Below, piece by piece: positions 1 to 6,462 of a stretch of 6,538 bases of DNA. The stretch is from Chloroflexota bacterium (GTDB lineage Bacteria; Chloroflexota; Anaerolineae; Anaerolineales; UBA4823). Where the stretch lies: the NCBI GenBank assembly GCA_030669775.1, contig DAOVCZ010000110.1, forward strand, positions 1-6,538, given 5' to 3'. Numbering within the stretch: position 1 is the first letter of the stretch; each line of letters opens with the position of its first letter. The position numbers were made by a program, and so were the translations under genes. The notes beneath the pieces were generated by a model. The model was not told where the DNA came from and searched no databases. It saw only the letters and a program-made list of their open reading frames with translations.

Positions 1-366
1 ACGTTCTGGCGTGATGGATTAGGTTTGGAAATCAAAAAAATTAAGGATGTCCCAGAGCAGGAATCCCGGGTTGTTTTCCTTCCCTTGGGTGAATCTGAAA
101 TTGAACTTGTTGAGCCCACCTCTGACAACTCGGGAGTTGCCCGTTACCTGAAGAAACGCGGACCAGGAATGCACCATGTTTGCTTCGAGGTAGAAGATAT
201 CCGAGATTCTCTGCAGCAATTAAATAGCAAAGGATTCAGGTTAATCAACGAAACTCCACAAGTGGGTGAAGACGGGAGAAAGTATTTCTTCATTCATCCT
301 GAAAGCACCAATGGCGTCCTCGTAGAATTATACGAGCTGCCGACCGATGGGCAAAAATCCATTTAG
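1..366 (+). CDS. mce: Methylmalonyl-CoA epimerase, C-terminal part (5' end off window)
   Basis: VOC-fold (glyoxalase/bleomycin-resistance superfamily) enzyme that interconverts (2R)- and (2S)-methylmalonyl-CoA in the cytoplasm, linking propionyl-CoA carboxylase to methylmalonyl-CoA mutase. The frame is open from base 1 (reading TFWRDGLGLEI), so the true start lies outside the window; a TTG at base 25 falls inside the conserved first module and is not the start. 121 residues are visible, against a usual 130-150, so about 20 N-terminal residues, including the first metal-ligand His, are missing. Seen: the FWRDGLGLE block, PLGESEIELVEP, GPGMHHVCFEV (metal-ligand His at visible residue 58 or 59), GRKYFFIHP, and STNGVLVELYE with the expected metal-binding/catalytic Glu near residue 109. 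These blocks are typical of the epimerase rather than other VOC enzymes. It is convergent with the next gene, with a 19-bp gap and no obvious terminator. Its operon partners lie upstream, unseen. Confidence 0.9.
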   Translation, partial: TFWRDGLGLEIKKIKDVPEQESRVVFLPLGESEIELVEPTSDNSGVARYLKKRGPGMHHVCFEVEDIRDSLQQLNSKGFRLINETPQVGEDGRKYFFIHPESTNGVLVELYELPTDGQKSI

Positions 367-385
367 AATCTGCTTAAGGACGGAC

Positions 386-706
386 TCAACGGTCTCTGGC
401 TGAGTACTCGTCTGCTTCGATGAAAATCCCGCCGGAAATATCCCGCTCAATCAATTTTCGATTGCGGTCGAAACTCAACTTAATTTCAATGCGCTGGAAA
501 CACCCCTGTCTGCCAACCAATGTCTTGCTGCAATGGTAGATTTGATCCTTTCTCCCCTGGTAATCGACACTTAAATCATTATAGAGATTTACCCTTGCAC
601 GGAGCGTTTCCCCACATCGATTGCAGCGCACATAAACCCAATATCCCGCCTTATCAGCACTGCGGGCAGAAGAAAAATAATTAGAAATCTTCTCAATTAA
701 ACCCAT
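386..706 (-). CDS. Conserved hypothetical protein with a four-cysteine, probably zinc-binding, motif
   Basis: A 106-residue soluble protein of unknown function; I cannot assign it to a named family. The N-terminus (MGLIEKISNYFSS) could form an amphipathic helix. Next comes YVRCNRCGETLRARVNL, with C28-x2-C31, then NDLSVDY, then HC59 and C69-FQRIEI. Cys-x2-Cys followed by two further cysteines suggests one structural zinc, although the second pair is spaced x9 rather than x2. The C-terminal half (IEIKLSFD, RKLIERDISGG) looks like beta strands. No signal peptide or membrane segment is seen. The start is ATG at 706; minus-strand AAAGGT lies several bases upstream as a ribosome site. The gene starts 19 bp after the stop of the M1 peptidase lipoprotein on the same strand, so co-transcription is likely. 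From memory, similar small proteins recur in Chloroflexota genomes, but this is unverified. Function unknown. Confidence 0.8.
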   Translation of the reverse strand: MGLIEKISNYFSSARSADKAGYWVYVRCNRCGETLRARVNLYNDLSVDYQGRKDQIYHCSKTLVGRQGCFQRIEIKLSFDRNRKLIERDISGGIFIEADEYSARDR

Positions 707-725
707 TTGCGCTACCTTTAAATCC

Positions 726-2324
726 TTAATCTACTCCCCATTCGGTGTAGAAATCACCTAACTCACATTGGCAGGCTTTCTCGAATTCATCCAAAAGGTT
801 TTCCGGTGAAGCAATGGCGTATAAATTTTCGGAGAAGTAGTTTTGCAGCGCCGTAAAGAACGCCTGGTCTCCGATCCTACTCCGTAATTCCACAAAAAAT
901 ATCGCTCCCTTAGAATATACCACTGGACTGTAATATTCAGGTTGGTTTATGAAGGCTCTCACCGGTTGACCGATATCTGAATTCGCAAGATTCATATCCA
1001 CCTCATCGGCATTCTGCTTGAAGTAATCAACTGTGCCTTGATAAACCGGTGGTTGAAACTGTTCCCAATAAAGCAGCGAACTATATGTCGTCAGAGCTTC
1101 ATCCTGCCATGGGTGTTCAATCACATCGCTACCCACCAAACCATACCACCATTGGTGAGCAGTCTCATGAGCAATTACCGTGGAGAGTAGATACGGACGT
1201 TCCTGATCTGCTTGGTAGAGCTCATCTTTCATCAATAAGAGCCCAGGATACTCCACTCCTGAGGCCCGCTGCAGGGGTACACTGACAATATCCAGTTCAT
1301 TGTATGGATAAGGTCCAAAATTGTCGTTGAATACCGCCAGAGAATCGGCCGCGGCTTGCAAAGCTTCTTTCCATCGCTGTTCCCCATCTGCCAATCCCCA
1401 GTGCTGGATAACTACCCCATCTACTTCCGTTTGAACCAAGATGAAATTTGAGCTGGCAACAACCGGAAAATCCCGCACAGGTCCGCTGGCAAATGTATGA
1501 ATTTCAATACCGTCCCTGCTCACTTGCTGGACCTTCGATCCAGGAGTGACCACTTGAATATTTTTTGGGGCGGTGATTTCTACTTTATATAAGCCCACTT
1601 CACTAACCACAGAATCCCCGATACCAATCACCGGTTCTGCCTGCCATTGTCCATCATTCCTCACCGCAAGAATGGGATACCAGTTGACGAAAGTAGCTAC
1701 ACCTTCTTCCAAAGCATAATTAAAGATGCCATAAGTCTCTGGGGCATCCTGCATCCCATCAGTCAGACGACCATTAAATTCCAATTCAATCACGACCGTC
1801 TCACCAGATTGGATCGGATCATCAAGTGAGAGACGCAAACCTGTGTTGTCTGATAAGAACATAATTGGCAGAACCTGGGTTCCATCCACTCGGGCGGAGG
1901 ATACTTCAAGCGTTCCACCGTAAATGCGGCCCGCGTTTGGATACAATCGCAAGACCAGGTCGTTTAATGTTTCGTCATTGAGGTTGGTAAATGTGATCCG
2001 TGCTTTTCCTTCATACTCTGTGAGGTCATCCTGAAGCTCAAGCCAGAGTTGGTAGCAGGAGTTTAATGGAAGAGTGGCCCAATCTGGACGCTGATCTGGA
2101 GATAAAGCGATTTCTTGAGAAGCAATATCACAATTTACAAGGACACTTGTATGCAAATCCAGCTGGGGAACATGGCTTGGAGAGGTCTCCAAACCGGGAA
2201 AAGTAGATTCGACAACCAGGTTCTCATCCTGATTGAAACTGCATCCTGCTGAAATCATTGTAATCAAGGCGCATACAAACCATTTCCAGCATTGGTCAGG
2301 AGTGATCCGATGGGAATAATTCAT
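726..2324 (-). CDS. M1-family zinc aminopeptidase, predicted lipoprotein
   Basis: A 532-residue predicted surface-anchored metallopeptidase. The N-terminus has a hydrophobic segment (about residues 13-26) ending in lipobox SAGC, so Cys28 should be lipidated and the enzyme held outside the membrane. Residues about 85-290 fit the M1 N-terminal beta-sandwich and the rest the thermolysin-like domain. Zinc site: HETAH at 386-390, then 18 residues to Glu409 (in WQDEA), an exact HExxH-x18-E. Tyr470 in VYSKGA fits the transition-state Tyr. The substrate-amine loop reads GVEYPG (356-361) in place of GAMEN, keeping the Glu. It is shorter than PepN-type M1 enzymes and lacks their large C-terminal helical domain. 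The predicted mature protein has four cysteines besides Cys28 (65, 90, 518, 520), possibly disulfide-forming. Start: ATG at 2324, with AGGAG (2331-2335) six bases upstream. It leads a probable operon with the four-cysteine protein. Substrate unknown; presumably peptide N-termini. Confidence 0.92.
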   Translation of the reverse strand: MNYSHRITPDQCWKWFVCALITMISAGCSFNQDENLVVESTFPGLETSPSHVPQLDLHTSVLVNCDIASQEIALSPDQRPDWATLPLNSCYQLWLELQDDLTEYEGKARITFTNLNDETLNDLVLRLYPNAGRIYGGTLEVSSARVDGTQVLPIMFLSDNTGLRLSLDDPIQSGETVVIELEFNGRLTDGMQDAPETYGIFNYALEEGVATFVNWYPILAVRNDGQWQAEPVIGIGDSVVSEVGLYKVEITAPKNIQVVTPGSKVQQVSRDGIEIHTFASGPVRDFPVVASSNFILVQTEVDGVVIQHWGLADGEQRWKEALQAAADSLAVFNDNFGPYPYNELDIVSVPLQRASGVEYPGLLLMKDELYQADQERPYLLSTVIAHETAHQWWYGLVGSDVIEHPWQDEALTTYSSLLYWEQFQPPVYQGTVDYFKQNADEVDMNLANSDIGQPVRAFINQPEYYSPVVYSKGAIFFVELRSRIGDQAFFTALQNYFSENLYAIASPENLLDEFEKACQCELGDFYTEWGVD

Positions 2325-2330
2325 TTTTTT

Positions 2331-2335
2331 CTCCT
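2331..2335 (-). promoter_or_regulatory. Ribosome binding site of the M1 peptidase gene
   Basis: The minus strand reads AGGAG followed by six A residues and then ATG (2324-2322). This near-consensus Shine-Dalgarno at ideal spacing fixes the start of the lipoprotein and leaves the signal peptide and lipobox in frame. Confidence 0.8.
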
Positions 2336-2459
2336 ATATTGTAAATCTACTATTGGGAGTTGTTTTTTAAGATTATTGATTTCAGATCACTGTTCCCTTT
2401 ATTGCGCTCGTCACCATGCTCAAATGGAAAGTCACAATGTAAATGTAAATCCGACTTGA

Positions 2460-2506
2460 AGAGGTGAGAAGTTCAACTAGTCCTTATACTTGATAAGGAA
2501 ACCTCT
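2460..2506. repeat. Nested inverted repeats upstream of the uvrA promoters
   Basis: Outer arms AGAGGT (2460-2465) and ACCTCT (2501-2506) are perfect complements. Between them lies a perfect 7-bp hairpin, TCCTTAT (2481-2487), loop ACTTG, ATAAGGA (2493-2499), and a short palindrome AGTT-C-AACT (2470-2478). Neither strand has a T-tract after the hairpin, so it is not a standard intrinsic terminator. It sits upstream of both uvrA-facing promoters, so it could be a protein-binding region or part of the M1 gene's control region. The symmetry is plain in the sequence; the function is unknown. Confidence 0.45.
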
Positions 2507-2561
2507 GGTTCAATTTCGCTACGACGCAGGTGTGATTCATTATTTTCTTATGAACCTCCAC

Positions 2562-2570
2562 TGTTATAAT
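2562..2570 (+). promoter_or_regulatory. Candidate extended -10 promoter P1 for uvrA
   Basis: The bases read TGTTATAAT, a perfect TATAAT (2565-2570) with the TG extension one base upstream. No good -35 box lies 16-18 bp before it, which is acceptable for extended -10 promoters. The predicted transcript would start near 2577 and give a leader of about 100 nt before the uvrA start. Motif-based call only. Confidence 0.5.
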
Positions 2571-2603
2571 GAAGTTTTGCCTTAAGAAGATAATTTCCGA
2601 TCT

Positions 2604-2629
2604 TTGATATAGAACTATTGTGCTATAAT
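2604..2629 (+). promoter_or_regulatory. Candidate extended -10 promoter P2 for uvrA
   Basis: TGCTATAAT at 2621-2629 is a perfect extended -10 (TATAAT at 2624-2629). A TTGATA at 2604-2609 resembles a -35 box, but the 14-bp spacer is short, so the TG extension probably matters more. The predicted start is near 2636, giving a leader of about 37 nt to the ATG at 2674. This is the closest and strongest promoter candidate for uvrA, and it overlaps a LexA-like inverted repeat. Confidence 0.6.
2608..2627. promoter_or_regulatory. Candidate LexA (SOS) operator at the uvrA promoter
   Basis: The arms TATAGAAC (2608-2615) and GTGCTATA (2620-2627) flank TATT and are complementary at 7 of 8 positions. The core GAAC-N4-GTGC (2612-2623) differs by one base from the GAAC-N4-GTTC core of LexA boxes known in Bacillus and Actinobacteria. 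It lies inside the promoter spacer and overlaps the -10, where a repressor would block RNA polymerase. uvrA is a classic SOS gene in E. coli and B. subtilis. Part of the symmetry comes from the TATAAT box itself. The LexA specificity of this organism is unknown, so the assignment is inference. Confidence 0.4.
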
Positions 2630-2673
2630 CCAGAGAGAAGGAACTTAAATAAGAGAATTGATTGAGAAAATCC

Positions 2674-5556
2674 ATGTCATCCAAATCCATACGTGTAGTC
2701 GGCGCAAGGGAGCACAACCTCAAGAATATCACTGTAGACATTCCGCGCGACAAGTTTGTTGTAATCACAGGTCTTTCTGGATCAGGAAAATCATCCTTAG
2801 CTTTTGACACAATTTTCGCAGAAGGACAAAGGCGCTATGTTGAGTCGCTATCTGCATATGCCCGACAGTTTCTCGGACAGATGAAGAAACCAGATGTCGA
2901 CTATATTGAAGGACTTTCACCAGCGGTATCGATCGATCAGAAAGGAGTATCCCACAACCCACGCTCCACAGTCGGTACAGTAACAGAAGTCTATGATTAC
3001 TTACGGTTGTTATTCGCTCGAATTGGCATCCCACACTGCCCGATCTGTGGCAGAGAAGTAGAGCGTCAATCCGCCCAAGAGATCGTTGATGCGGTGGAGA
3101 CCCTGTCAGAGGATTCTCGTTTGCTCATCCTCGCTCCAGTGGTTAGAGGAAGAAAAGGGACTCACCAGGCTGTACTGGAAGAAATCCAGAAATCCGGTTT
3201 TGTTCGCACCCGCGTGGATGGTGAAATCTTGGAACTTGACCAGGAGATCTCACTTGATCGTTATAAGAACCACAACATCGAAGCAGTAGTTGATCGGCTA
3301 ATTTTGCATAAGCCAGAACAAGCGGAGGAAGCCGAGAACTTCCGCACCCGGTTGACTGATTCTATCGAAACAGCGCTTAAATTCGGTGATGGCTACCTGA
3401 TCATCCTGGATATAACAAACGCGAAGGAACCTGAAGAGCTGTACTTTTCAGAGCATTTAGCCTGTTCAGAACACGGAACCAGCCTCCCAGAGATCGAACC
3501 GCGTACATTCTCATTCAATACACCACATGGCGCGTGCCCAGAATGCCAGGGCTTGGGAGGAAAATTAGAGATCGACCCACAGCTGCTCATCCCTGATCCG
3601 GGAGCATCGTTCAGTGATGGGGCAATTGCCGTCTCCGAGTGGAGTGGCCCCCGGGAGGAGGGCGGCTATTATTGGCAAACATTGGAAGCTGCAGCAAACG
3701 AGTACGAAATAAATCTGGAGGTTCCGGTCCGCTCAATTCCTGAGGAGAAGCTGAAAATCATTCTGTACGGTACTAATGGTAAAGAAGTCACTGTGCATTA
3801 CAAGAACCGAAACGGCCGCCAGGCGACTTTCCGCACCCCTTTCGAGGGTGTAATCAATAACCTGCACCGGCGCTATAACGAAACGAATTCCGAGTACATG
3901 CGGGTTAAGATATCGGAGTTCATGAGTGAACACACCTGTACAAATTGCCATGGAGCCCGTTTGCGACCTGAAGCTCTGGCGGTTACTATAGATGATCACA
4001 ATATCATCAGCATCACAAAATGGCCTGTCCAGCGTACCTTGAAGTGGATCAATCTGCTTAACAGCCCGAAGACAATATTTTCTGAACGGGAAAAGATCAT
4101 CGCTTCCCGCATACTCAAGGAGATCATCGACCGACTCGGTTTTCTGGTTGATGTCGGTTTAGATTACCTCACCCTCGATCGCACAGCAGCCACCCTTTCT
4201 GGTGGTGAAGCACAGCGTATCCGGCTGGCAACCCAGATCGGCTCACACTTGATGGGAGTACTCTATGTGCTCGATGAACCATCTATCGGTTTGCACCCAC
4301 GCGATAATGCCCGCTTACTGACTACTCTTGAAGGATTGCGCGACTTGGGGAATACTGTCCTGGTAGTGGAGCATGATGAAGGAACCATTCGACGTGCAGA
4401 TTGGATTGTTGATCTTGGACCTGGAGCTGGGGAACAGGGTGGTGAAGTAATCGCAGAAGGACCTGTGGACAAGATTATCAAATCGAAGAAATCCCTGACC
4501 GCTGCTTACCTGACAGGTCGAGAACGAATCCCAATTCCAGAGAAGCGCCGCCAGGGCAATGGGAAATATTTGTCGGTGATTGGGGCTCGTGAAAACAACT
4601 TGAAGAACATCGATGTTCATATACCTCTAGCAAAACTTGTATGTATCACAGGCGTGTCCGGTTCGGGAAAATCAAGCCTGATGGTCGAAGTTTTATATAA
4701 GGCGCTTGCGCGCCAGCTCAATCGTTCACGCACCCAGCCTGGTGAATATGATCACCTGGAAGGTGTGGGAAACCTGGATAAGATTATCAACATTGATCAG
4801 TCTCCAATCGGTCGTACTCCTCGTTCAAATCCAGGAACCTATACCGGATTGTTCGATCAGATTCGCAGCCTGTTCGCTGAGTTGCCGGAAAGCAAAATTC
4901 GCGGCTACAAGATGGGCCGCTTCTCATTCAATGTGCGCGGTGGTCGTTGTGAAGCCTGCCAGGGACAGGGACAGCTGCGGATTGAGATGCAATTTCTACC
5001 CGATGTTTATGTCCCTTGTGATGTCTGTCACGGTTCTCGCTACAACCGTGAGACCCTCCAGGTGCGGTTTAAAGAATTTAACATCGCAGACGTCCTGGAT
5101 ATGACCGTGGATACTGCAGTTGAGATTTTCAATGCCTTTCCAAAAATGACCAGGAAATTAGAAACCCTGCAAGATGTTGGATTAGGTTATATCCGCATCG
5201 GTCAACCTGCACCGACACTCTCTGGTGGTGAGGCACAGCGAGTCAAATTGTCTCGAGAACTTTCAAAGCGTTCTACGGGCAGCACCTTATATGTACTCGA
5301 TGAACCTTCTGTTGGACTTCATGCGGCAGATGTCCATAAACTGATCGATGTTCTCCATCGTCTGGTGGACAATGGCAATACCGTTGTGATCATCGAGCAC
5401 AACCTGGATATTATCAAGGTTGCAGATTACATCATCGACCTGGGTCCGGAAGGTGGCGATGGGGGGGGAGAGATCGTTACAGTTGGTACTCCTGAAGAAG
5501 TGTGCAACATTTCAGAGTCTTACACAGGTCAATATCTCAGCCAATTCTGTATGTGA
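2674..5556 (+). CDS. uvrA: UvrABC excision nuclease subunit A
   Basis: Damage-recognition ATPase of nucleotide excision repair: a UvrA dimer with UvrB scans DNA, then loads UvrB at the lesion. It is 960 residues, a normal full length. Seen in order: KSIRVVGAREHNLKN start; Walker A GLSGSGKSS (33-41); CPIC (122-125); UvrB-binding region (about 130-245); zinc site C264-x2-H267 with C288-x2-C291; CTNC (422-425); signature LSGGEAQ (508-514); Walker B LYVLDEP (530-536); His567 switch; second Walker A GVSGSGKSS (660-668); DNA-binding zinc finger C759, C762, C782, C785; second signature (849-855) and Walker B (872-878); glycine-rich C-terminus. All ATP-site motifs are intact. One zinc site has Cys-x2-His where E. 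coli has Cys-x2-Cys. The ATG at 2674 matches the family N-terminus; an in-frame TTG at 2662 is possible, and neither has a strong ribosome site. The gene stands alone, without uvrB beside it, behind two candidate promoters. Confidence 0.98.
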   Translation: MSSKSIRVVGAREHNLKNITVDIPRDKFVVITGLSGSGKSSLAFDTIFAEGQRRYVESLSAYARQFLGQMKKPDVDYIEGLSPAVSIDQKGVSHNPRSTVGTVTEVYDYLRLLFARIGIPHCPICGREVERQSAQEIVDAVETLSEDSRLLILAPVVRGRKGTHQAVLEEIQKSGFVRTRVDGEILELDQEISLDRYKNHNIEAVVDRLILHKPEQAEEAENFRTRLTDSIETALKFGDGYLIILDITNAKEPEELYFSEHLACSEHGTSLPEIEPRTFSFNTPHGACPECQGLGGKLEIDPQLLIPDPGASFSDGAIAVSEWSGPREEGGYYWQTLEAAANEYEINLEVPVRSIPEEKLKIILYGTNGKEVTVHYKNRNGRQATFRTPFEGVINNLHRRYNETNSEYMRVKISEFMSEHTCTNCHGARLRPEALAVTIDDHNIISITKWPVQRTLKWINLLNSPKTIFSEREKIIASRILKEIIDRLGFLVDVGLDYLTLDRTAATLSGGEAQRIRLATQIGSHLMGVLYVLDEPSIGLHPRDNARLLTTLEGLRDLGNTVLVVEHDEGTIRRADWIVDLGPGAGEQGGEVIAEGPVDKIIKSKKSLTAAYLTGRERIPIPEKRRQGNGKYLSVIGARENNLKNIDVHIPLAKLVCITGVSGSGKSSLMVEVLYKALARQLNRSRTQPGEYDHLEGVGNLDKIINIDQSPIGRTPRSNPGTYTGLFDQIRSLFAELPESKIRGYKMGRFSFNVRGGRCEACQGQGQLRIEMQFLPDVYVPCDVCHGSRYNRETLQVRFKEFNIADVLDMTVDTAVEIFNAFPKMTRKLETLQDVGLGYIRIGQPAPTLSGGEAQRVKLSRELSKRSTGSTLYVLDEPSVGLHAADVHKLIDVLHRLVDNGNTVVIIEHNLDIIKVADYIIDLGPEGGDGGGEIVTVGTPEEVCNISESYTGQYLSQFCM

Positions 5557-5565
5557 TTATTTTGC

Positions 5566-6450
5566 CTATTCTAAATAGGTATCCAGCCATTCAATTATCA
5601 GCTCCCCCGTTCCTGTTTCACCCGCCAACATGTTTGTACCATGTCCGGCATTCTGGTACATGACCAGTTTGACTTCTCCCGCCGCAATCTCTTTCAAAAT
5701 TTGAGAAGAGTCCGCGGAATACGTGTCCTCCTGGCTGGCAACGATTAAGACAGGACGATCTCCGTACGCGACCATGGCTGCCTCGGTTTTCACCCCAGCA
5801 TAATCCAAGCCTGGCGAAAGTAGGACCACAGTCCTAACCCCTGCTTCATTTGCCCCAGCTACAAGAGCCAGATTGGCGCCTATACTTGCCCCAACAAGTG
5901 CTAAGCGGTCTGGATCAATATCTGGTTTTGTGGATAGATTATTCCAAACCTGCTGTATATCGTTTTCTGCTAAATCCCAATCCACCACTCCACCTGTATC
6001 TCCATGTCCGCGCATATCCAAGGCGAATACAGCATATCCAGCGCTGGTCAGCTGCCGGGCATGATCATCCCAGGAAGATCGGTCTCTCCCTAACATGTGC
6101 AATAATATCACCCCAGACCAGGGAGGGGTGATATTTACGGGGGCATAATACGTTCCAACCAGATTTAGCCCATCAGATGCTTCTATCTCTTCACGAACTC
6201 CTTCGACAATGACCTCCGCCAATTCGGGCACTGGTGAGGCAGCGAATTCTGGGACCGCCTCTTCAGTTGATGAAGTTGTCCGAGTACTCACAGGAACCGA
6301 TTTCAATGTGGATTCCGGTGTCGGGCTGAGTCGAACTGTCGGTGTTAGCGTTGGAAGTGAGGTTGGGGTTTCATTGATTGCTGCAGTCTGACAAGCTGCA
6401 AGAAGCAAGAAAGTTAAACAACATAAAATCAATATACTTCGCCAGATCAT
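5566..6450 (-). CDS. Alpha/beta-hydrolase (dienelactone hydrolase-like) lipoprotein
   Basis: A 294-residue predicted surface-anchored serine hydrolase. MIWRSILILCCLTFLLLAAC is a lipoprotein signal peptide with lipobox LAAC and lipidated Cys20. A Thr/Ser/Pro-rich spacer (about 21-75) then separates the anchor from the catalytic domain. Hydrolase motifs: VILLHMLGRDRSSW (oxyanion-hole region, about 114-127), FALDMRGHGDT (142-152), nucleophile elbow GASIG with Ser189, Asp242 in SQEDTYS and His270 in NAGHGTN, giving a complete Ser-Asp-His triad. The substrate is unknown; an esterase or peptidase-like activity is plausible. The ATG at 6450 is chosen because GAGGTGA (6462-6456 on the minus strand), a strong match to the 16S anti-Shine-Dalgarno, lies five bases before TTTG-ATG context. 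The in-frame GTG at 6459 lies inside that ribosome site and would give 297 residues. It is convergent with uvrA across only 9 bp. Confidence 0.9.
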   Translation of the reverse strand: MIWRSILILCCLTFLLLAACQTAAINETPTSLPTLTPTVRLSPTPESTLKSVPVSTRTTSSTEEAVPEFAASPVPELAEVIVEGVREEIEASDGLNLVGTYYAPVNITPPWSGVILLHMLGRDRSSWDDHARQLTSAGYAVFALDMRGHGDTGGVVDWDLAENDIQQVWNNLSTKPDIDPDRLALVGASIGANLALVAGANEAGVRTVVLLSPGLDYAGVKTEAAMVAYGDRPVLIVASQEDTYSADSSQILKEIAAGEVKLVMYQNAGHGTNMLAGETGTGELIIEWLDTYLE

Positions 6451-6455
6451 CAAAT

Positions 6456-6462
6456 TCACCTC
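6456..6462 (-). promoter_or_regulatory. Ribosome binding site of the hydrolase lipoprotein gene
   Basis: The minus strand reads GAGGTGA, then ATTTG, then ATG at 6450. This seven-base anti-Shine-Dalgarno match at good spacing decides for the ATG at 6450 over the GTG at 6459, which is itself part of the site. In the rest of the upstream DNA to the window edge I see no promoter that I would call. Confidence 0.7.

Larger units (their letters stand above)
2325..2603. other. Divergent intergenic region between the M1 peptidase and uvrA
   Basis: This is the gene-free stretch separating two divergent genes. It contains the M1 gene's ribosome site, an (ATGTAA)-like tandem pair at about 2437-2449, a nested inverted-repeat cluster at 2460-2506 and the first extended -10 promoter facing uvrA. 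I looked for a minus-strand promoter for the M1 gene and found no pair of -35 and -10 boxes good enough to call. No credible coding sequence, tRNA or known riboswitch is recognised here. A reverse-strand open frame that crosses this region also overlaps the uvrA 5' end and has no family resemblance. Confidence 0.7.

Noticed and set aside
384..408. ACTCA/TGAGT inverted repeat near the epimerase/hypothetical gene junction as a terminator
   Set aside because: There are only five pairs around a 12-nt loop, no T-tract, and most of it lies inside the coding sequence of the hypothetical protein.
2662..2673. TTG at 2662 as the uvrA start, adding four residues (MRKS)
   Set aside because: The ATG at 2674 gives the family-typical N-terminus and is the commoner codon; neither has a strong ribosome site, so the TTG cannot be wholly excluded.
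2484..2810. Reverse-strand open frame of 108 codons across the uvrA 5' end
   Set aside because: It overlaps uvrA and its promoters, has no recognisable domain or ribosome site, and looks like a shadow of the coding strand.
4706..5104. Second-frame open reading frame of 132 codons inside uvrA
   Set aside because: It lies wholly within conserved uvrA sequence in another frame, and its composition is not that of a known protein.
5565..5579. CCTATT-CTA-AATAGG as an intrinsic terminator
   Set aside because: The stem is short and AT-rich with a 3-nt loop, and neither strand has a following T-tract.
6451..6459. GTG at 6459 as the hydrolase start
   Set aside because: This GTG is part of the GAGGTGA ribosome site that is well placed for the ATG at 6450.
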